Below, piece by piece: positions 33,879 to 42,497 of a stretch of DNA of 64,000 bases; position 1 is the first letter of the stretch, and each line of letters opens with the position of its first letter. The stretch is from JAGPUQ01 sp049325095. GTDB taxonomy: Bacteria; Pseudomonadota; Gammaproteobacteria; Pseudomonadales; Porticoccaceae. The stretch is from positions 1 to 64,000 of the forward strand of contig JBMOPO010000017.1 in the NCBI GenBank assembly GCA_049325095.1, given 5' to 3'. Both the position numbers and the translations under genes were made by a program. The notes beneath the pieces were generated by a model. That model saw only the letters and a list, made by a program, of their open reading frames with translations, was not told the origin of the DNA and did no database searches.

Positions 33879-35306
33879 TCAGGCGTGGTAGCCCAGCAGC
33901 GCCTTCACCTCCAGAAACTCCTCCAGTCCCCACACGCCGTGCTCGCGGCCGTTGCCCGACATGCGGTAGCCGCCGAACGGGGCGCCCTGATCCCAGCGCG
34001 CGCCGTTGAGTTCGACATGGCCGGCGCGGATGCGCCGCCCGACCCGCCGGGCGTGCTCCAGATCCCCGGACTGCACATAGCTCGACAGGCCGTAGGGGTT
34101 GTCGTTGGCCATGGCGATGGCCTCGTCCTCGGTGGCGTAGGGGATCAGTGCCAGCACCGGGCCGAAGGCCTCCTCCCGGGCGGTGAGCATGTCGTTGCGC
34201 ACATCGGTGAACACCGTGGGCTTGACGTAGAAGCCCTTGGCCAGGCCCTCCGGGCGCTCGGGGCCGCCGATCAGCAGGCGCGCGCCCTCGTCGATTGCGC
34301 GCCGGATGAAGGCGATCACCCGCTCGTACTGGGCCCGGTTGGCGATGGGGCCCATGTAGGTCTTGTCCTGGCTGGGATCGCCGACCACGATACCCTCCAC
34401 GGTCTTGACCACGATCTCCTCGATTTCCCGCTGGTGCTGGCGGGGGATGAGCATCCGGGTCGGGCCGTTGCAGGCCTGGCCGCTGTTGAACATCGCCAGC
34501 CGCACGCCTCCCTTCACCGCGCGGGAGAAATCGGCATCGGGCAGGATGATGTTGGCCGACTTGCCGCCCAGCTCCTGGGCCACCCGCTTGATGGTCGGCG
34601 CCGCGGCGATCGCCACCGCGGCCCCGGCCCGGGTGGACCCGGTGATGGAGACCATATCGACCCCGGGATGGCCGGCCAGCGCCTCGCCGACCAGGGGACC
34701 GCTGCCCACGATCAGATTGAACACGCCCGGCGGCAGGCCGGCGTCGTGGATGATCTCGGCCAGAATGAAGGCGTCGAGCGGCGCCAGTTCGCTGGGTTTG
34801 AGCACCATGGTGCAGCCGGCGGCGAGCGCCGGGGCCACCTTGCCCGCGATCTGGTTGAGCGGAAAGTTCCAGGGGGTGATCATGGCGCACACCCCGATCG
34901 CCTCGCGAATCACGCGAGTCTTGCCGTGATCGGTCTCCCATTGGTAGCTGCGCGCCAGGCCGGCCGCCTCTTTGAAGGTGAACAGCGGGTTGCCGATCTG
35001 GGTGGGTTTGACCAGCGAGCAGGGGGAGCCCATCTCCGCGGTGATCGCCGCGGCCAGTTCGTCCGTGCGCGCCTCGATACCGGCGGCGATGCGATCGAGA
35101 AACTCGGCGCGCTGGGCGGGCGCCGTCTGCGACCAGCCGTCAAAGGCGGCGCGGGCCGCGGCCACGGCGCGGTCCACGTCCTCGCGGTTGCCCATGGCCA
35201 CCCGGGCGACGGGTTCCTCGGAGGCGGGATTGACGACCTCGGTCATTTCGCTGCTGTGGGGTTCCTGCCATTGGCCGGCGATGTAGAACCGATCTCTTAC
35301 CAACAT
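33879..35306 (-). CDS. NAD(P)-dependent aldehyde dehydrogenase
   Basis: A 475-residue aldehyde dehydrogenase oxidising an aldehyde to an acid. Motifs visible: TPWNFPLNQIAGKVAPALAAGC, LKPSELAP, SITGSTRAG, the catalytic Glu in QELGGKS and nucleophile Cys279 in NSGQACNG, and EAFGPVLAL. The ATG at 35306 has AGGAG 8 bases upstream. The substrate cannot be assigned; the family includes broad-range enzymes. It is transcribed toward the exporter genes but separated by 221 bases and probably independent. Confidence 0.9.
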   Translation of the reverse strand: MLVRDRFYIAGQWQEPHSSEMTEVVNPASEEPVARVAMGNREDVDRAVAAARAAFDGWSQTAPAQRAEFLDRIAAGIEARTDELAAAITAEMGSPCSLVKPTQIGNPLFTFKEAAGLARSYQWETDHGKTRVIREAIGVCAMITPWNFPLNQIAGKVAPALAAGCTMVLKPSELAPLDAFILAEIIHDAGLPPGVFNLIVGSGPLVGEALAGHPGVDMVSITGSTRAGAAVAIAAAPTIKRVAQELGGKSANIILPDADFSRAVKGGVRLAMFNSGQACNGPTRMLIPRQHQREIEEIVVKTVEGIVVGDPSQDKTYMGPIANRAQYERVIAFIRRAIDEGARLLIGGPERPEGLAKGFYVKPTVFTDVRNDMLTAREEAFGPVLALIPYATEDEAIAMANDNPYGLSSYVQSGDLEHARRVGRRIRAGHVELNGARWDQGAPFGGYRMSGNGREHGVWGLEEFLEVKALLGYHA

Positions 35307-35444
35307 GGCGAATCGCTCCTGTGGAAAGCGGGATGGGGGCCGGGCCAGATGCCGCGCCCGGCGCATCGGAAAATTGCGGGGCCCGCATTGTGCCGAGTTT
35401 GCCGAACCCGGATCAAGTTCGTCGCCCGCGCCCCGAGCCGCTGG

Positions 35445-35530
35445 CCCGGATAGCTCACCGATGTTCGTCGCGAGAGGGTTCAAGGGCGGGTCATGGGCCG
35501 TCGCAGCAGGAGATCGGTGAGCTATCCGGG
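35445..35530. repeat. Perfect 18-bp inverted repeat with 50-bp spacer
   Basis: CCCGGATAGCTCACCGAT (35445-35462) and its exact complement ATCGGTGAGCTATCCGGG (35513-35530) flank 50 bases, 40 bases before dusA. The core GGTGAGCTATC recurs at 33728-33738, on the other side of the aldehyde dehydrogenase gene. There is no T run, so it is not a simple terminator; a dispersed repeat or protein site is possible. The rest of the 264-bp gap (35307-35570) shows nothing else. Confidence 0.7.
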
Positions 35531-35570
35531 CTAAAATGCGGGCCGGATATCCACTCCGTGCGCTCCGGCA

Positions 35571-36620
35571 ATGCTCGACAGCCCCGCCCTTCCCGCCCAT
35601 CGGTTCGCGGTAGCGCCCATGCTGGATCGCACCGATCGCCATTGCCGGGCGCTGTTTCGCCGCCTCAGCCCGCACGCGCTGCTGTACACCGAAATGATTG
35701 CCACCGGCGCCCTGCTGCACGGCGCCGCGGAGCGCCACCTGGCGTTCGATGCCTCCGAGCATCCGCTCGCCATCCAGCTCGGCGGCAGCGATCCCGACGA
35801 CCTGGCGCGCTGCGCGCGGCTCGCCGAGCACTGGGGTTATGATGAGGTGAATCTCAACTGCGGCTGCCCGAGCGACCGGGTGCAGGCCGGCCGGTTCGGG
35901 GCCTGCCTGATGAAGGAGCCGGAACTGGTGGCGGACTGCGTGGCCGCCATGGCCGGCGCGGTGCGCATCCCGGTGACCGTCAAGTGCCGCATCGGGGTGG
36001 ACGACCGGGAGGGCTATGCCGCGCTCGCGCAGTTCGTGTCCCGGGTGTCCGCCGCCGGCTGCGACCGCTTCGTGGTCCACGCCCGCAAGGCCTGGCTGCA
36101 GGGGCTGAGCCCGCGGCAGAACCGGGAACTTCCGCCGCTCGACTATCCGGTGGTGCACCGGCTGAAGCGCGATTTCCCGCAGTTGCAGATCGTCGTCAAT
36201 GGCGGCCTGGCCGATCTGGCGGCCGTGGAGGCACAATTCGCGGCCGGGGTGGACGGCGTGATGCTGGGCCGGGCGGCCTACGCCAATCCCGCGCTGCTGC
36301 CGGCGATCGAGCAGCGGTTGTTCGGCGGCGACCTCCCCGACTGGGCGGCCCTGCACGCCGCGCTGCGGGCCTACCTCGCCCGCGAGCTGGCGCGGGGCAC
36401 GCCGCTGCACCGGATGTCGCGCCATCTGCTGGGGCTGCATCTGGGAAGCCCCGGCGCCCGCGCCTACCGCCACCACCTGAGCCGCTACGCCAACCGACCG
36501 GGAGCCGGCATCGGGGTCTGGGATGCCGCGCTCGCCCGAATCTCACTGTCCGTGTCACCCCCGCCACTGCCACCCGGGCACCTCGGCCATGATGAATCGC
36601 ATTCGCTCCTTCTTTCATGA
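35571..36620 (+). CDS. dusA: tRNA-dihydrouridine synthase A
   Basis: A 349-residue FMN-dependent enzyme that reduces uridines in the tRNA D-loop (U20/U20a for DusA). It has the TIM-barrel motifs FAVAPMLDRTDRHCR, the active-site NLNCGCPSDRVQAGRFGACLM with the catalytic Cys, VTVKCRIGVDD, FVVHARKAWLQGLSPRQNRE and IVVNGG. The phrase HARKAWLQGLSP identifies the DusA subgroup. Its 3' end overlaps the next gene by 32 bases. Confidence 0.95.
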   Translation: MLDSPALPAHRFAVAPMLDRTDRHCRALFRRLSPHALLYTEMIATGALLHGAAERHLAFDASEHPLAIQLGGSDPDDLARCARLAEHWGYDEVNLNCGCPSDRVQAGRFGACLMKEPELVADCVAAMAGAVRIPVTVKCRIGVDDREGYAALAQFVSRVSAAGCDRFVVHARKAWLQGLSPRQNRELPPLDYPVVHRLKRDFPQLQIVVNGGLADLAAVEAQFAAGVDGVMLGRAAYANPALLPAIEQRLFGGDLPDWAALHAALRAYLARELARGTPLHRMSRHLLGLHLGSPGARAYRHHLSRYANRPGAGIGVWDAALARISLSVSPPPLPPGHLGHDESHSLLLS

Positions 36621-37080
36621 CCGCATCCTGAGCCCGGCGGGCCGCGAATCCCCCGCCGATGCGCGGCGCTTGGCCACGGCCGCGCTGCTGGTCGAGGTGA
36701 TGCTGTGCGATCGGCAACTCGACGAGGCCGAGCTCGAGCGCATCCCGGAGCTGCTGGGCCGCCGCTTCGGCCTGACTCCCGGCGAGGCCCGCGAGCTGGT
36801 CGAGCTGGCCCGGCAGGAGGTCGAGGGGGCGACCTCCCTGTATCAGTTCACCGCCCTGGTCAACGAGTATTTCCCACCGGAGGACAAGTACCACCTGATA
36901 CGCAACCTGTGGGAGGTGGCCTATGCCGACGCTGCGCTGGACAAGCACGAGGAAGCTCTCATCCGGCACGTGGCGGAGCTCATTCACCTGCCCCATGTGC
37001 GCTTCATCCGGGCGCGCAATGCCGCCCGCGATCAGCTCGGTGCCGGTGCGCAGCCCCAGCCGGACCCGGCGCGGGACTGA
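36589..37080 (+). CDS. TerB-like (COG4103-type) helical protein
   Basis: A 163-residue all-helical cytoplasmic protein. It has the TerB-like pattern LATAALLVEVMLCDRQLDEAELERIPELL and, later, LIRNLWEVAYADAALDKHEEALIRHVAELIHLPH with conserved acidic residues that may bind a metal. Two adjacent ATGs (36589, 36592) are possible starts, both inside the dusA end. The family is widespread in Proteobacteria with no proven role; tellurite resistance should not be assumed. Confidence 0.7.
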   Translation: MMNRIRSFFHDRILSPAGRESPADARRLATAALLVEVMLCDRQLDEAELERIPELLGRRFGLTPGEARELVELARQEVEGATSLYQFTALVNEYFPPEDKYHLIRNLWEVAYADAALDKHEEALIRHVAELIHLPHVRFIRARNAARDQLGAGAQPQPDPARD

Positions 37081-37156
37081 TCCCCCTGCCGGGCCGGGCA
37101 AGCGGTCCCCGCCGCGGGCAGCGAAGAAGAGGTTCCGCCCGGCGCCGGGGTGCGGG

Positions 37157-37660
37157 CTAGACGCTGACGTCCCTTTCTATCGCCCTGACCAGGTCGAGAA
37201 ACTCGGACTCCCGTTGCGGATTGAGACTCGCCAGCAGCTTGTGCGCATCGATGATGCGTTTTTTGAGCTCCTGCGCGGAGGCATCGACCACCGGCAACTC
37301 CTGCATTTCCTGCGGTTGGGGGGGCGTCCGGGAAACGATGTCGAGGAACTCGTCCAAGGCCATGGTGTGGAGGTCCTGCAAAAGCTCCGCGCGATCGCAG
37401 AACACCAGCGGCTTGAAGTGGAAGTGGTCCTGGCAGTAGAGCGCCAGCCTGGCGATGAGCCCCAGGGTGGTACTGTCGAGACCCGTGGCGTCGCTGAGAT
37501 CGATCAATACCTGGCGGGGATGGTCCTCGGCGCCAAAAATCCGCTCCATGTAGCGCCCCAGGGAAGCGCAGAGGGTGAGGCGGATGTAGCCGCGCATCTT
37601 CACCACATAGGAGTGATCGAACTCGCCGACCAGAATCTTGCCTTGATCAGGGCCGCGCAT
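37157..37660 (-). CDS. STAS-domain anti-sigma-factor antagonist, HsbA-like
   Basis: A 167-residue protein with a STAS domain (about 8-105). The phosphorylatable Ser/Thr lies in VLIDLSDATGLDSTTLGLIARL, and a helical C-terminal extension of about 50 residues follows. Such proteins bind anti-sigma factors or other partners only when unphosphorylated. It overlaps by 14 bases the upstream phosphatase gene, which would dephosphorylate it. The domain pair resembles HsbR/HsbA of Pseudomonas, which links a partner switch to swimming/biofilm decisions; this role is inferred here. Confidence 0.8.
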   Translation of the reverse strand: MRGPDQGKILVGEFDHSYVVKMRGYIRLTLCASLGRYMERIFGAEDHPRQVLIDLSDATGLDSTTLGLIARLALYCQDHFHFKPLVFCDRAELLQDLHTMALDEFLDIVSRTPPQPQEMQELPVVDASAQELKKRIIDAHKLLASLNPQRESEFLDLVRAIERDVSV

Positions 37661-38834
37661 CTCGCGTCACCGTCAGCACCGAAACATCGTCGGGGGAATC
37701 CCGCATGCGGTCCAGCCCCAGGGCCTGGCAAATGGCGGCGTGCTCGGATGTCACCCCGCTCAGCGACCGCAACAGGGCCTGCTCCTTGCTCTCTCCCTGG
37801 GACCTGGCGATCTGTTCGAGCAGGCCATCGGAGACGATCACCAGGGCCGCTGCCGGCGGCAGATCGCACTCCTCGACCTGCCAGGAAACGCCCTTGAACA
37901 GGCCCAGCGGCCGGCCCTGGCCGGGGAGGAATCGAGCCTCACCGCCCTCCATCAGGATCGGCGGCGGGGACAGCCCGCTCACCACGTAGCGCAACCGATG
38001 CCGATCGACATCGATGGATCCGGCGAAGAAGGTCAGATGCTTGTCGATGTCCATGGCGAGCAGTTGCCGGTTGAGATGTTCGGCCAGACCTTCCGGCGCC
38101 CGGGCCAGCGCCGCGTAGTCCGCTTCCGCGACGTGGCGGCGGCGCAACTGCCGCAGCAGAAAGGCCAGCATCACGGTGACCACGGCCGAGGACGCCCCAT
38201 GCCCGGATACATCCCCGAAGTAAAAGAGGAGGTAGCGATCCAGTGCCGAGTTGTAGCCGACGAAGTCGCCGCTGAGGTAGAGCGAGGGGACGATGGCGTG
38301 GCTCACGCAGTAGCCCCGGCAGTGCAGCGGTTCGCGCGGCAGGATGTCGCGCTGGACCTGACGGCCGGCCAACTGGTCCATTTTCAGGACATCGAGGCTT
38401 TCCTGAAGCTCCTGGTTGGCGTGTTCGAGTTGGCGCCGGTAATCCATGTTCTCCTGGTAGAGATCCTTGAAATTGCCCGCCCGCTCCACCGCCGCAAGCA
38501 GTTCGGCGGCATCGAATGGCGGGATCAGCACGTCGATGGCGCCCCGCCGAAAGGCCACCGCCACATCCGCCGGCGCCGGCTGGCGCAGGATCGCGATGAC
38601 TGCAAGTCCCGAGTCGCGACAGCGCTGGGCGAAGCTCTCCTCGACCTGGCCCGGCGGGTCCCCCGGGCCGAGGTCGATCAACAGCAGGGAGGGCAGGAAT
38701 TCGGGAATCCGGGCCAGCACCTGGTCGCGGCGCTCCAGTTCTTCCACCACCCAGCCCGCACTCTGCAGCACCTCGCGCCATTGGGCTCGCGCATCGCCGA
38801 TCCCGGACACGATCAGTGCACGCTTGTTCTCCAT
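37647..38834 (-). CDS. Receiver-PP2C (SpoIIE-type) serine phosphatase, HsbR-like
   Basis: A 395-residue regulator. Residues 1-120 are a receiver-like domain with a candidate phospho-Asp in LLLIDLG; the switch Lys that normally precedes Pro is missing (LIPPFD), so signalling may be atypical. A coiled coil (about 120-155) leads to a PP2C/SpoIIE phosphatase with its metal-binding motifs SGDFVGYN, GDVSGHGASSA, VSDGLLEQ and DSPDDVSVL. The HATPase kinase domain of Pseudomonas HsbR is absent. I prefer the ATG at 38834 (MENKRALIV) over one 5 codons upstream. The 258 bases upstream (38835-39092) contain no recognisable feature. Confidence 0.85.
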   Translation of the reverse strand: MENKRALIVSGIGDARAQWREVLQSAGWVVEELERRDQVLARIPEFLPSLLLIDLGPGDPPGQVEESFAQRCRDSGLAVIAILRQPAPADVAVAFRRGAIDVLIPPFDAAELLAAVERAGNFKDLYQENMDYRRQLEHANQELQESLDVLKMDQLAGRQVQRDILPREPLHCRGYCVSHAIVPSLYLSGDFVGYNSALDRYLLFYFGDVSGHGASSAVVTVMLAFLLRQLRRRHVAEADYAALARAPEGLAEHLNRQLLAMDIDKHLTFFAGSIDVDRHRLRYVVSGLSPPPILMEGGEARFLPGQGRPLGLFKGVSWQVEECDLPPAAALVIVSDGLLEQIARSQGESKEQALLRSLSGVTSEHAAICQALGLDRMRDSPDDVSVLTVTRDARP

Positions 38835-39092
38835 GTCACCCGGCTCCACGCCACCGCGCAGCCCGCCGACGCAGTCCCGCGGAGCATGGCACGGCCATCA
38901 CGCGCAAACCCGGATACCGAGGGAGCGACTCGGAACCGGTACACCCGCTGGAGTCTGTTCGCCCCATCTGCCCCGTCCACACTGGAGGCCACCCCCCTCG
39001 ATTGACCCCGGACACCTCGGCGGCGCGGCATTCTAGCCGCGCTCAGGGGATCATACTACCGCGCATCCGCCTTGCCAGCGGTCTGCAACGGC

Positions 39093-39120
39093 AAAAAAAA
39101 GCCCCGCCATCCGACGGGGC
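39093..39120 (-). terminator. Rho-independent terminator of the porin gene
   Basis: GCCCCGTCGGATGGCGGGGC on the minus strand forms a GC stem followed by eight T, 26 bases past the porin stop. Confidence 0.9.
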
Positions 39121-39146
39121 CTGGAGAACCGAGGGGGGATCGGTCT

Positions 39147-40361
39147 TCAGAATGCGAACTGGATCCTGCCGACGACCGCGTCGCCGTCGTCTTCGCCGGA
39201 GATTTCTTCATCGGTCTCGGCGTGGACATAGTTGAGGGCGATCTTGACCAGTTCGTTGGCGTACCAGTTGACGCCCAGGGTGAGGGTATTGCCGGTCTCG
39301 CCGATCAGCTGCACGGGCGGAATGTTGTCGGTGTCCGAAACATCCAGCTCGTCGTAGCGGGCGAACGCCTCCCAGGCGCCGCTGGGGCCGCTGGGCTTGA
39401 CCTTGTCGAACGCCGCGATGTCGGTCTTGTAGCTGCGGGATTCACCGGTCAGGATCCAGCCCAGTTGGACGTAGTAGCCGTCGGCCTCGATATCGGGTGC
39501 GCCACCGGCTCCGGAAATCTCCCCATCGAAATACTCCGCCATGGCGTGGACCGGACCGAAGGAGCCGGCCAGTTCGCCGTTCCAGGCCTCCAGTTCATCG
39601 GCCACCGCGCCGCCGGTGTAGCGGCCGCGAATCCGGGCCGCCGCGCTGCCGTCCTCGCCGCCGCGCACGCCCAGCCGGGAACCCAATTGCGTGAATTCGC
39701 CATCGCGGGTGGTATAACCGGCGCCGATGTGGATCAGGCCGTCCTCGCCGTACATGGGCCGGACCACGATGCGGCCGGTCATCGCGGTGTCCAAATCATT
39801 CTTGTCGTCGAGATCCTGTTTGAAGACCCCGAGGCTGTAGCTGATGAAGTCGTTGGCGCCGTGCAGCTTGGCGCCGACGTTGTTGCCCGTATCGAAGGTG
39901 TTGGCCGGCAGTGAACGCTCCATGGCGGTGATCCACTTGGAACTGCCGGTATCCTCCAGACCGAAATTCTCTTTCTGTTGGCCAAAGGTCAACTGGCCCA
40001 GGTCGCCCAAGCCCGCGTAGGTGGTGTGGAGCTGGTCGATGGAGCCGCTGTCGGTCAGGTTGTACGCCATCTCGTACTCCCAGTCGTGATAGTGACCTCC
40101 GAGTTCGATCCGGGCGCGACGGAAGAAGATGTCGCTGCCATCTTCGCCGGGAACGGTATTGATCACGCCGTCAAAGCTGTTGAAGTCGAGCTGCATGCGC
40201 CCGCCGAGCTTGAAGGAGGCGTTGCCATCGGCGGTCTTGGCCTCGATTCCGCCCTTGGTCTTGATCACGATATCGGCGCCGTCCGAAGTGACCGTGCCGG
40301 CATGCGCGGCCGCTGCCGTTACCGCTGCAATCGCCACTGCCATCGCAGTTTTTTTCATCAC
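39147..40361 (-). CDS. Outer-membrane porin of the OprO/OprP type
   Basis: A 404-residue outer-membrane beta-barrel porin (Porin_O_P family; members include phosphate- and polyphosphate-selective channels). The signal peptide is about 1-22 (ending AAAHA). Repeated amphipathic strands follow, including FKLGGRMQLDFNSFDG, IFFRRARIELGGHYHDWEYEMAYN and QLTFGQQKENFGLE, and the protein ends in Phe (VVGRIQFAF) as BamA substrates do. A second Met one codon later is an equal start. No Pho box was seen upstream, so phosphate regulation is not supported. It is monocistronic, with a terminator on each side. Confidence 0.9.
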   Translation of the reverse strand: MMKKTAMAVAIAAVTAAAAHAGTVTSDGADIVIKTKGGIEAKTADGNASFKLGGRMQLDFNSFDGVINTVPGEDGSDIFFRRARIELGGHYHDWEYEMAYNLTDSGSIDQLHTTYAGLGDLGQLTFGQQKENFGLEDTGSSKWITAMERSLPANTFDTGNNVGAKLHGANDFISYSLGVFKQDLDDKNDLDTAMTGRIVVRPMYGEDGLIHIGAGYTTRDGEFTQLGSRLGVRGGEDGSAAARIRGRYTGGAVADELEAWNGELAGSFGPVHAMAEYFDGEISGAGGAPDIEADGYYVQLGWILTGESRSYKTDIAAFDKVKPSGPSGAWEAFARYDELDVSDTDNIPPVQLIGETGNTLTLGVNWYANELVKIALNYVHAETDEEISGEDDGDAVVGRIQFAF

Positions 40362-40531
40362 TCACCCCTCTTGGTCAACAGGTATGTAGAGGTCTGCGAC
40401 CCCAGCCCTTGGGCTGCCAGCATTGTCGGCAACGGATATGACCGTTCCGTGAAGTTCGTGTGACGCGGTGATGACAAGAGCCCGGGGCTCCGGCCGCACT
40501 GCGGGCGGACAGCCGGACCCTGGGTGCAACG

Positions 40532-40558
40532 AAAAAAGCCGGCCTCGGGGCCGGCTTT
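40532..40558 (-). terminator. Rho-independent terminator of etfBA
   Basis: AGCCGGCC-CCGA-GGCCGGCT followed by a run of T on the minus strand, 24 bases past the etfA stop. The 170 bases from here to the porin start (40362-40531) presumably hold the porin promoter, which I could not assign. Confidence 0.9.
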
Positions 40559-40581
40559 GCAGGAGGGGTGAACCCGGGGGT

Positions 40582-41511
40582 TCAGAGTGCGGCTTCGAGC
40601 TCGGGCAGCGCCTTGAACAGGTCGGCGACCAGGCCGTAGTCGGCGACCTGGAAAATGGGCGCGTCCGGATCCTTGTTGATGGCGACGATCACCTTGGAGT
40701 CCTTCATGCCGGCGAGATGCTGGATGGCGCCGGAGATGCCGACGGCGATATAGAGATCCGGGGCGACGATCTTGCCGGTCTGGCCGACCTGCATGTCGTT
40801 GGGCACGAAACCGGCATCGACCGCGGCCCTCGAGGCACCCACCGCGGCGCCGAGCTTGTCGGCGATACGGTAGAGCATCTCGAAGTTCTCGCCGTTCTGC
40901 ATGCCGCGCCCGCCGGAAATGATAATGCTGGCGGCAGTCAGCTCGGGCCGATCGGACTTGGCGACCTCCTCGCCTCTGTATTCCGCCAGCCCGGTCTGGT
41001 GCACGCTGTCGAGTCGCTCGATGGCGGCGCTGCCGCCCTCGGCCGGTACCCCGTCGAAGGCGGTGGTGCGGACCGTGAGCATCTTGATGGGATCCGCGCT
41101 CTGCACCGTGGCGATGATATTGCCGGCGTAGATCGGCCGCTGGAAGGTGTCTGCCGAAATCACTGCGCTGACATCCGAGATCGCCTGCACATCGAGCAGG
41201 GCGGCGGCGCGCGGCAGCACATTCTTGCCGTTGGTGGTGGCCGGTGCCAGCACATGGCTGTAATTCCTGGCCAGTTCAGCGACCAGGAGTGCGGTGTTTT
41301 CCGCCAGCAGGTGATCGTAGGCGGCGTTTTCGGCGACCAGCACCCGGCTCACCCCGGCGACCCTGGCCGCCTGTTCGGCGACCCCGCCGCAGTCCGCGCC
41401 GGCCACCAGCAGATCGATCTGGTCGCCGAGCTGTTGCGCGGCGGCGATGGTGGCCAGGGTGGCGCCCTTGAGTTCGCCCTTGTCGTGTTCGGCCAGGACC
41501 AGAATGCTCAT
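40582..41511 (-). CDS. etfA: Electron transfer flavoprotein alpha subunit
   Basis: A 309-residue subunit that carries most of the FAD site of ETF, the shuttle from acyl-CoA dehydrogenases to ETF-QO. The FAD motifs at the C-terminal half are clear: ISGGRGMQ, DMQVGQTGKIVAPDLYIAVGISGAIQHLAGMKDSKVIVAINKDPDAPIF. Coupled to etfB by ATGA. The neighbouring acyl-CoA dehydrogenase (44166-45344) and ETF-QO make a complete electron route within the window. Confidence 0.96.
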   Translation of the reverse strand: MSILVLAEHDKGELKGATLATIAAAQQLGDQIDLLVAGADCGGVAEQAARVAGVSRVLVAENAAYDHLLAENTALLVAELARNYSHVLAPATTNGKNVLPRAAALLDVQAISDVSAVISADTFQRPIYAGNIIATVQSADPIKMLTVRTTAFDGVPAEGGSAAIERLDSVHQTGLAEYRGEEVAKSDRPELTAASIIISGGRGMQNGENFEMLYRIADKLGAAVGASRAAVDAGFVPNDMQVGQTGKIVAPDLYIAVGISGAIQHLAGMKDSKVIVAINKDPDAPIFQVADYGLVADLFKALPELEAAL

Positions 41512-42260
41512 GAGATCACCTTCGCTTCGTTCTTCAGTTTGTCCACCAGTTGCGCCACATCCTCGACCTTGATGCCCGCCTTGCGCTCCGGCGGCGGCTC
41601 GGCCTTGAGCAGTCGGACCCGCGGCCTGACATCGACTCCCAGTTCTTCCGGCGTGGTCACGTCGATGGGTTTCTTTTTCGCCTTCATGATGTTGGGCAGC
41701 GAGGCGTAGCGCGGCTCGTTGAGGCGGAGGTCAGAGGTGACGATCGCGGGCAGCTTGATGGCGATGGTCTGCAGGCCGCCGTCGACCTCACGGATCACTT
41801 CCAGTTGGCCGTCGCCGACCGTGATCTTCGAAGCGAAGGTGGCCTGGGCGTAGCCGGTCAGCGCGCCCAGCATCTGCCCGGTCTGGTTGTTGTCGCCGTC
41901 GATGGCCTGCTTGCCGAGCAGCACCAGATCGGGTTTTTCCTTGTCGCAGATGGCTTTCAGGCACTTGGCGACTGCCAGGGGCTCGAGGGCTATATCGGTC
42001 TGCACCAAGATGCCGCGATCCGCCCCCAGCGCCAGCGCGGTGCGGATCTGCTCCTGGGCGGCCTGCGGCCCCAGGGACACCGCCACCACTTCGGTGGCGA
42101 TCCCCTTTTCCCGGAGCCGGACCGCCTCTTCGACGGCGATCTCGCAGAACGGGTTGATCGCCATCTTGACGTTGGCGAGGTCGGGACCCGAATGATCCGA
42201 TTTCGGCCGCACCTTGACGTTGTAGTCGGCGACCCGCTTGACCGCGACAAGAATCTTCAT
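41508..42260 (-). CDS. etfB: Electron transfer flavoprotein beta subunit
   Basis: A 250-residue ETF beta subunit that binds AMP and the partner dehydrogenases. It starts MKILVAVKRVADYNVKVR; INPFCEIAVEEAVRL, LGADRGILV and GKQAIDGDNNQTGQMLGALT are conserved, and the recognition-loop region follows near 190-205. I chose the ATG at 42260 rather than one 13 codons upstream because it matches the family start. etfB precedes etfA with an ATGA overlap and diverges from ETF-QO. Confidence 0.96.
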   Translation of the reverse strand: MKILVAVKRVADYNVKVRPKSDHSGPDLANVKMAINPFCEIAVEEAVRLREKGIATEVVAVSLGPQAAQEQIRTALALGADRGILVQTDIALEPLAVAKCLKAICDKEKPDLVLLGKQAIDGDNNQTGQMLGALTGYAQATFASKITVGDGQLEVIREVDGGLQTIAIKLPAIVTSDLRLNEPRYASLPNIMKAKKKPIDVTTPEELGVDVRPRVRLLKAEPPPERKAGIKVEDVAQLVDKLKNEAKVIS

Positions 42261-42437
42261 GAATTGCCCTTGCTGTGACGTGGGGACGATGGAAGGCACC
42301 GGAGCGTGAGGGCACGCCCCGCATCGGGGGCGTAATGATGCCGATCGCCGGCGGGTAAATCAATGCAGCGCGCGGCCGGGATCGGGCTCGATCCGGCGCG
42401 GATTCGACCGCGGAGTCTCATGACCGGCAGATCGTCA

Positions 42438-42465
42438 TTGGTCTGCGGACCGACGGGCATATAAA
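42438..42465 (+). promoter_or_regulatory. Sigma-70 promoter for ETF-QO
   Basis: TTGGTC (42438-42443), a 16-base spacer and TATAAA (42460-42465) lie 33 bases before the start codon, in the 237-bp gap shared with divergent etfB. GAGG at 42487-42490 is the ribosome-binding site. A promoter for etfB was not identified. Confidence 0.5.
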
Positions 42466-42497
42466 ATCGCGCCTTCGCTAAGGCATGAGGTGCGGGC

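Noticed and set aside
36589..37080. Tellurite resistance gene
   Set aside because: Only the general TerB-like helical pattern is present; none of the other ter genes is nearby, so a resistance call is not supported.
39147..40361. Phosphate-starvation porin under PhoB
   Set aside because: The protein belongs to the OprO/P family, but no Pho box (CTGTCAT direct repeat) is visible upstream.
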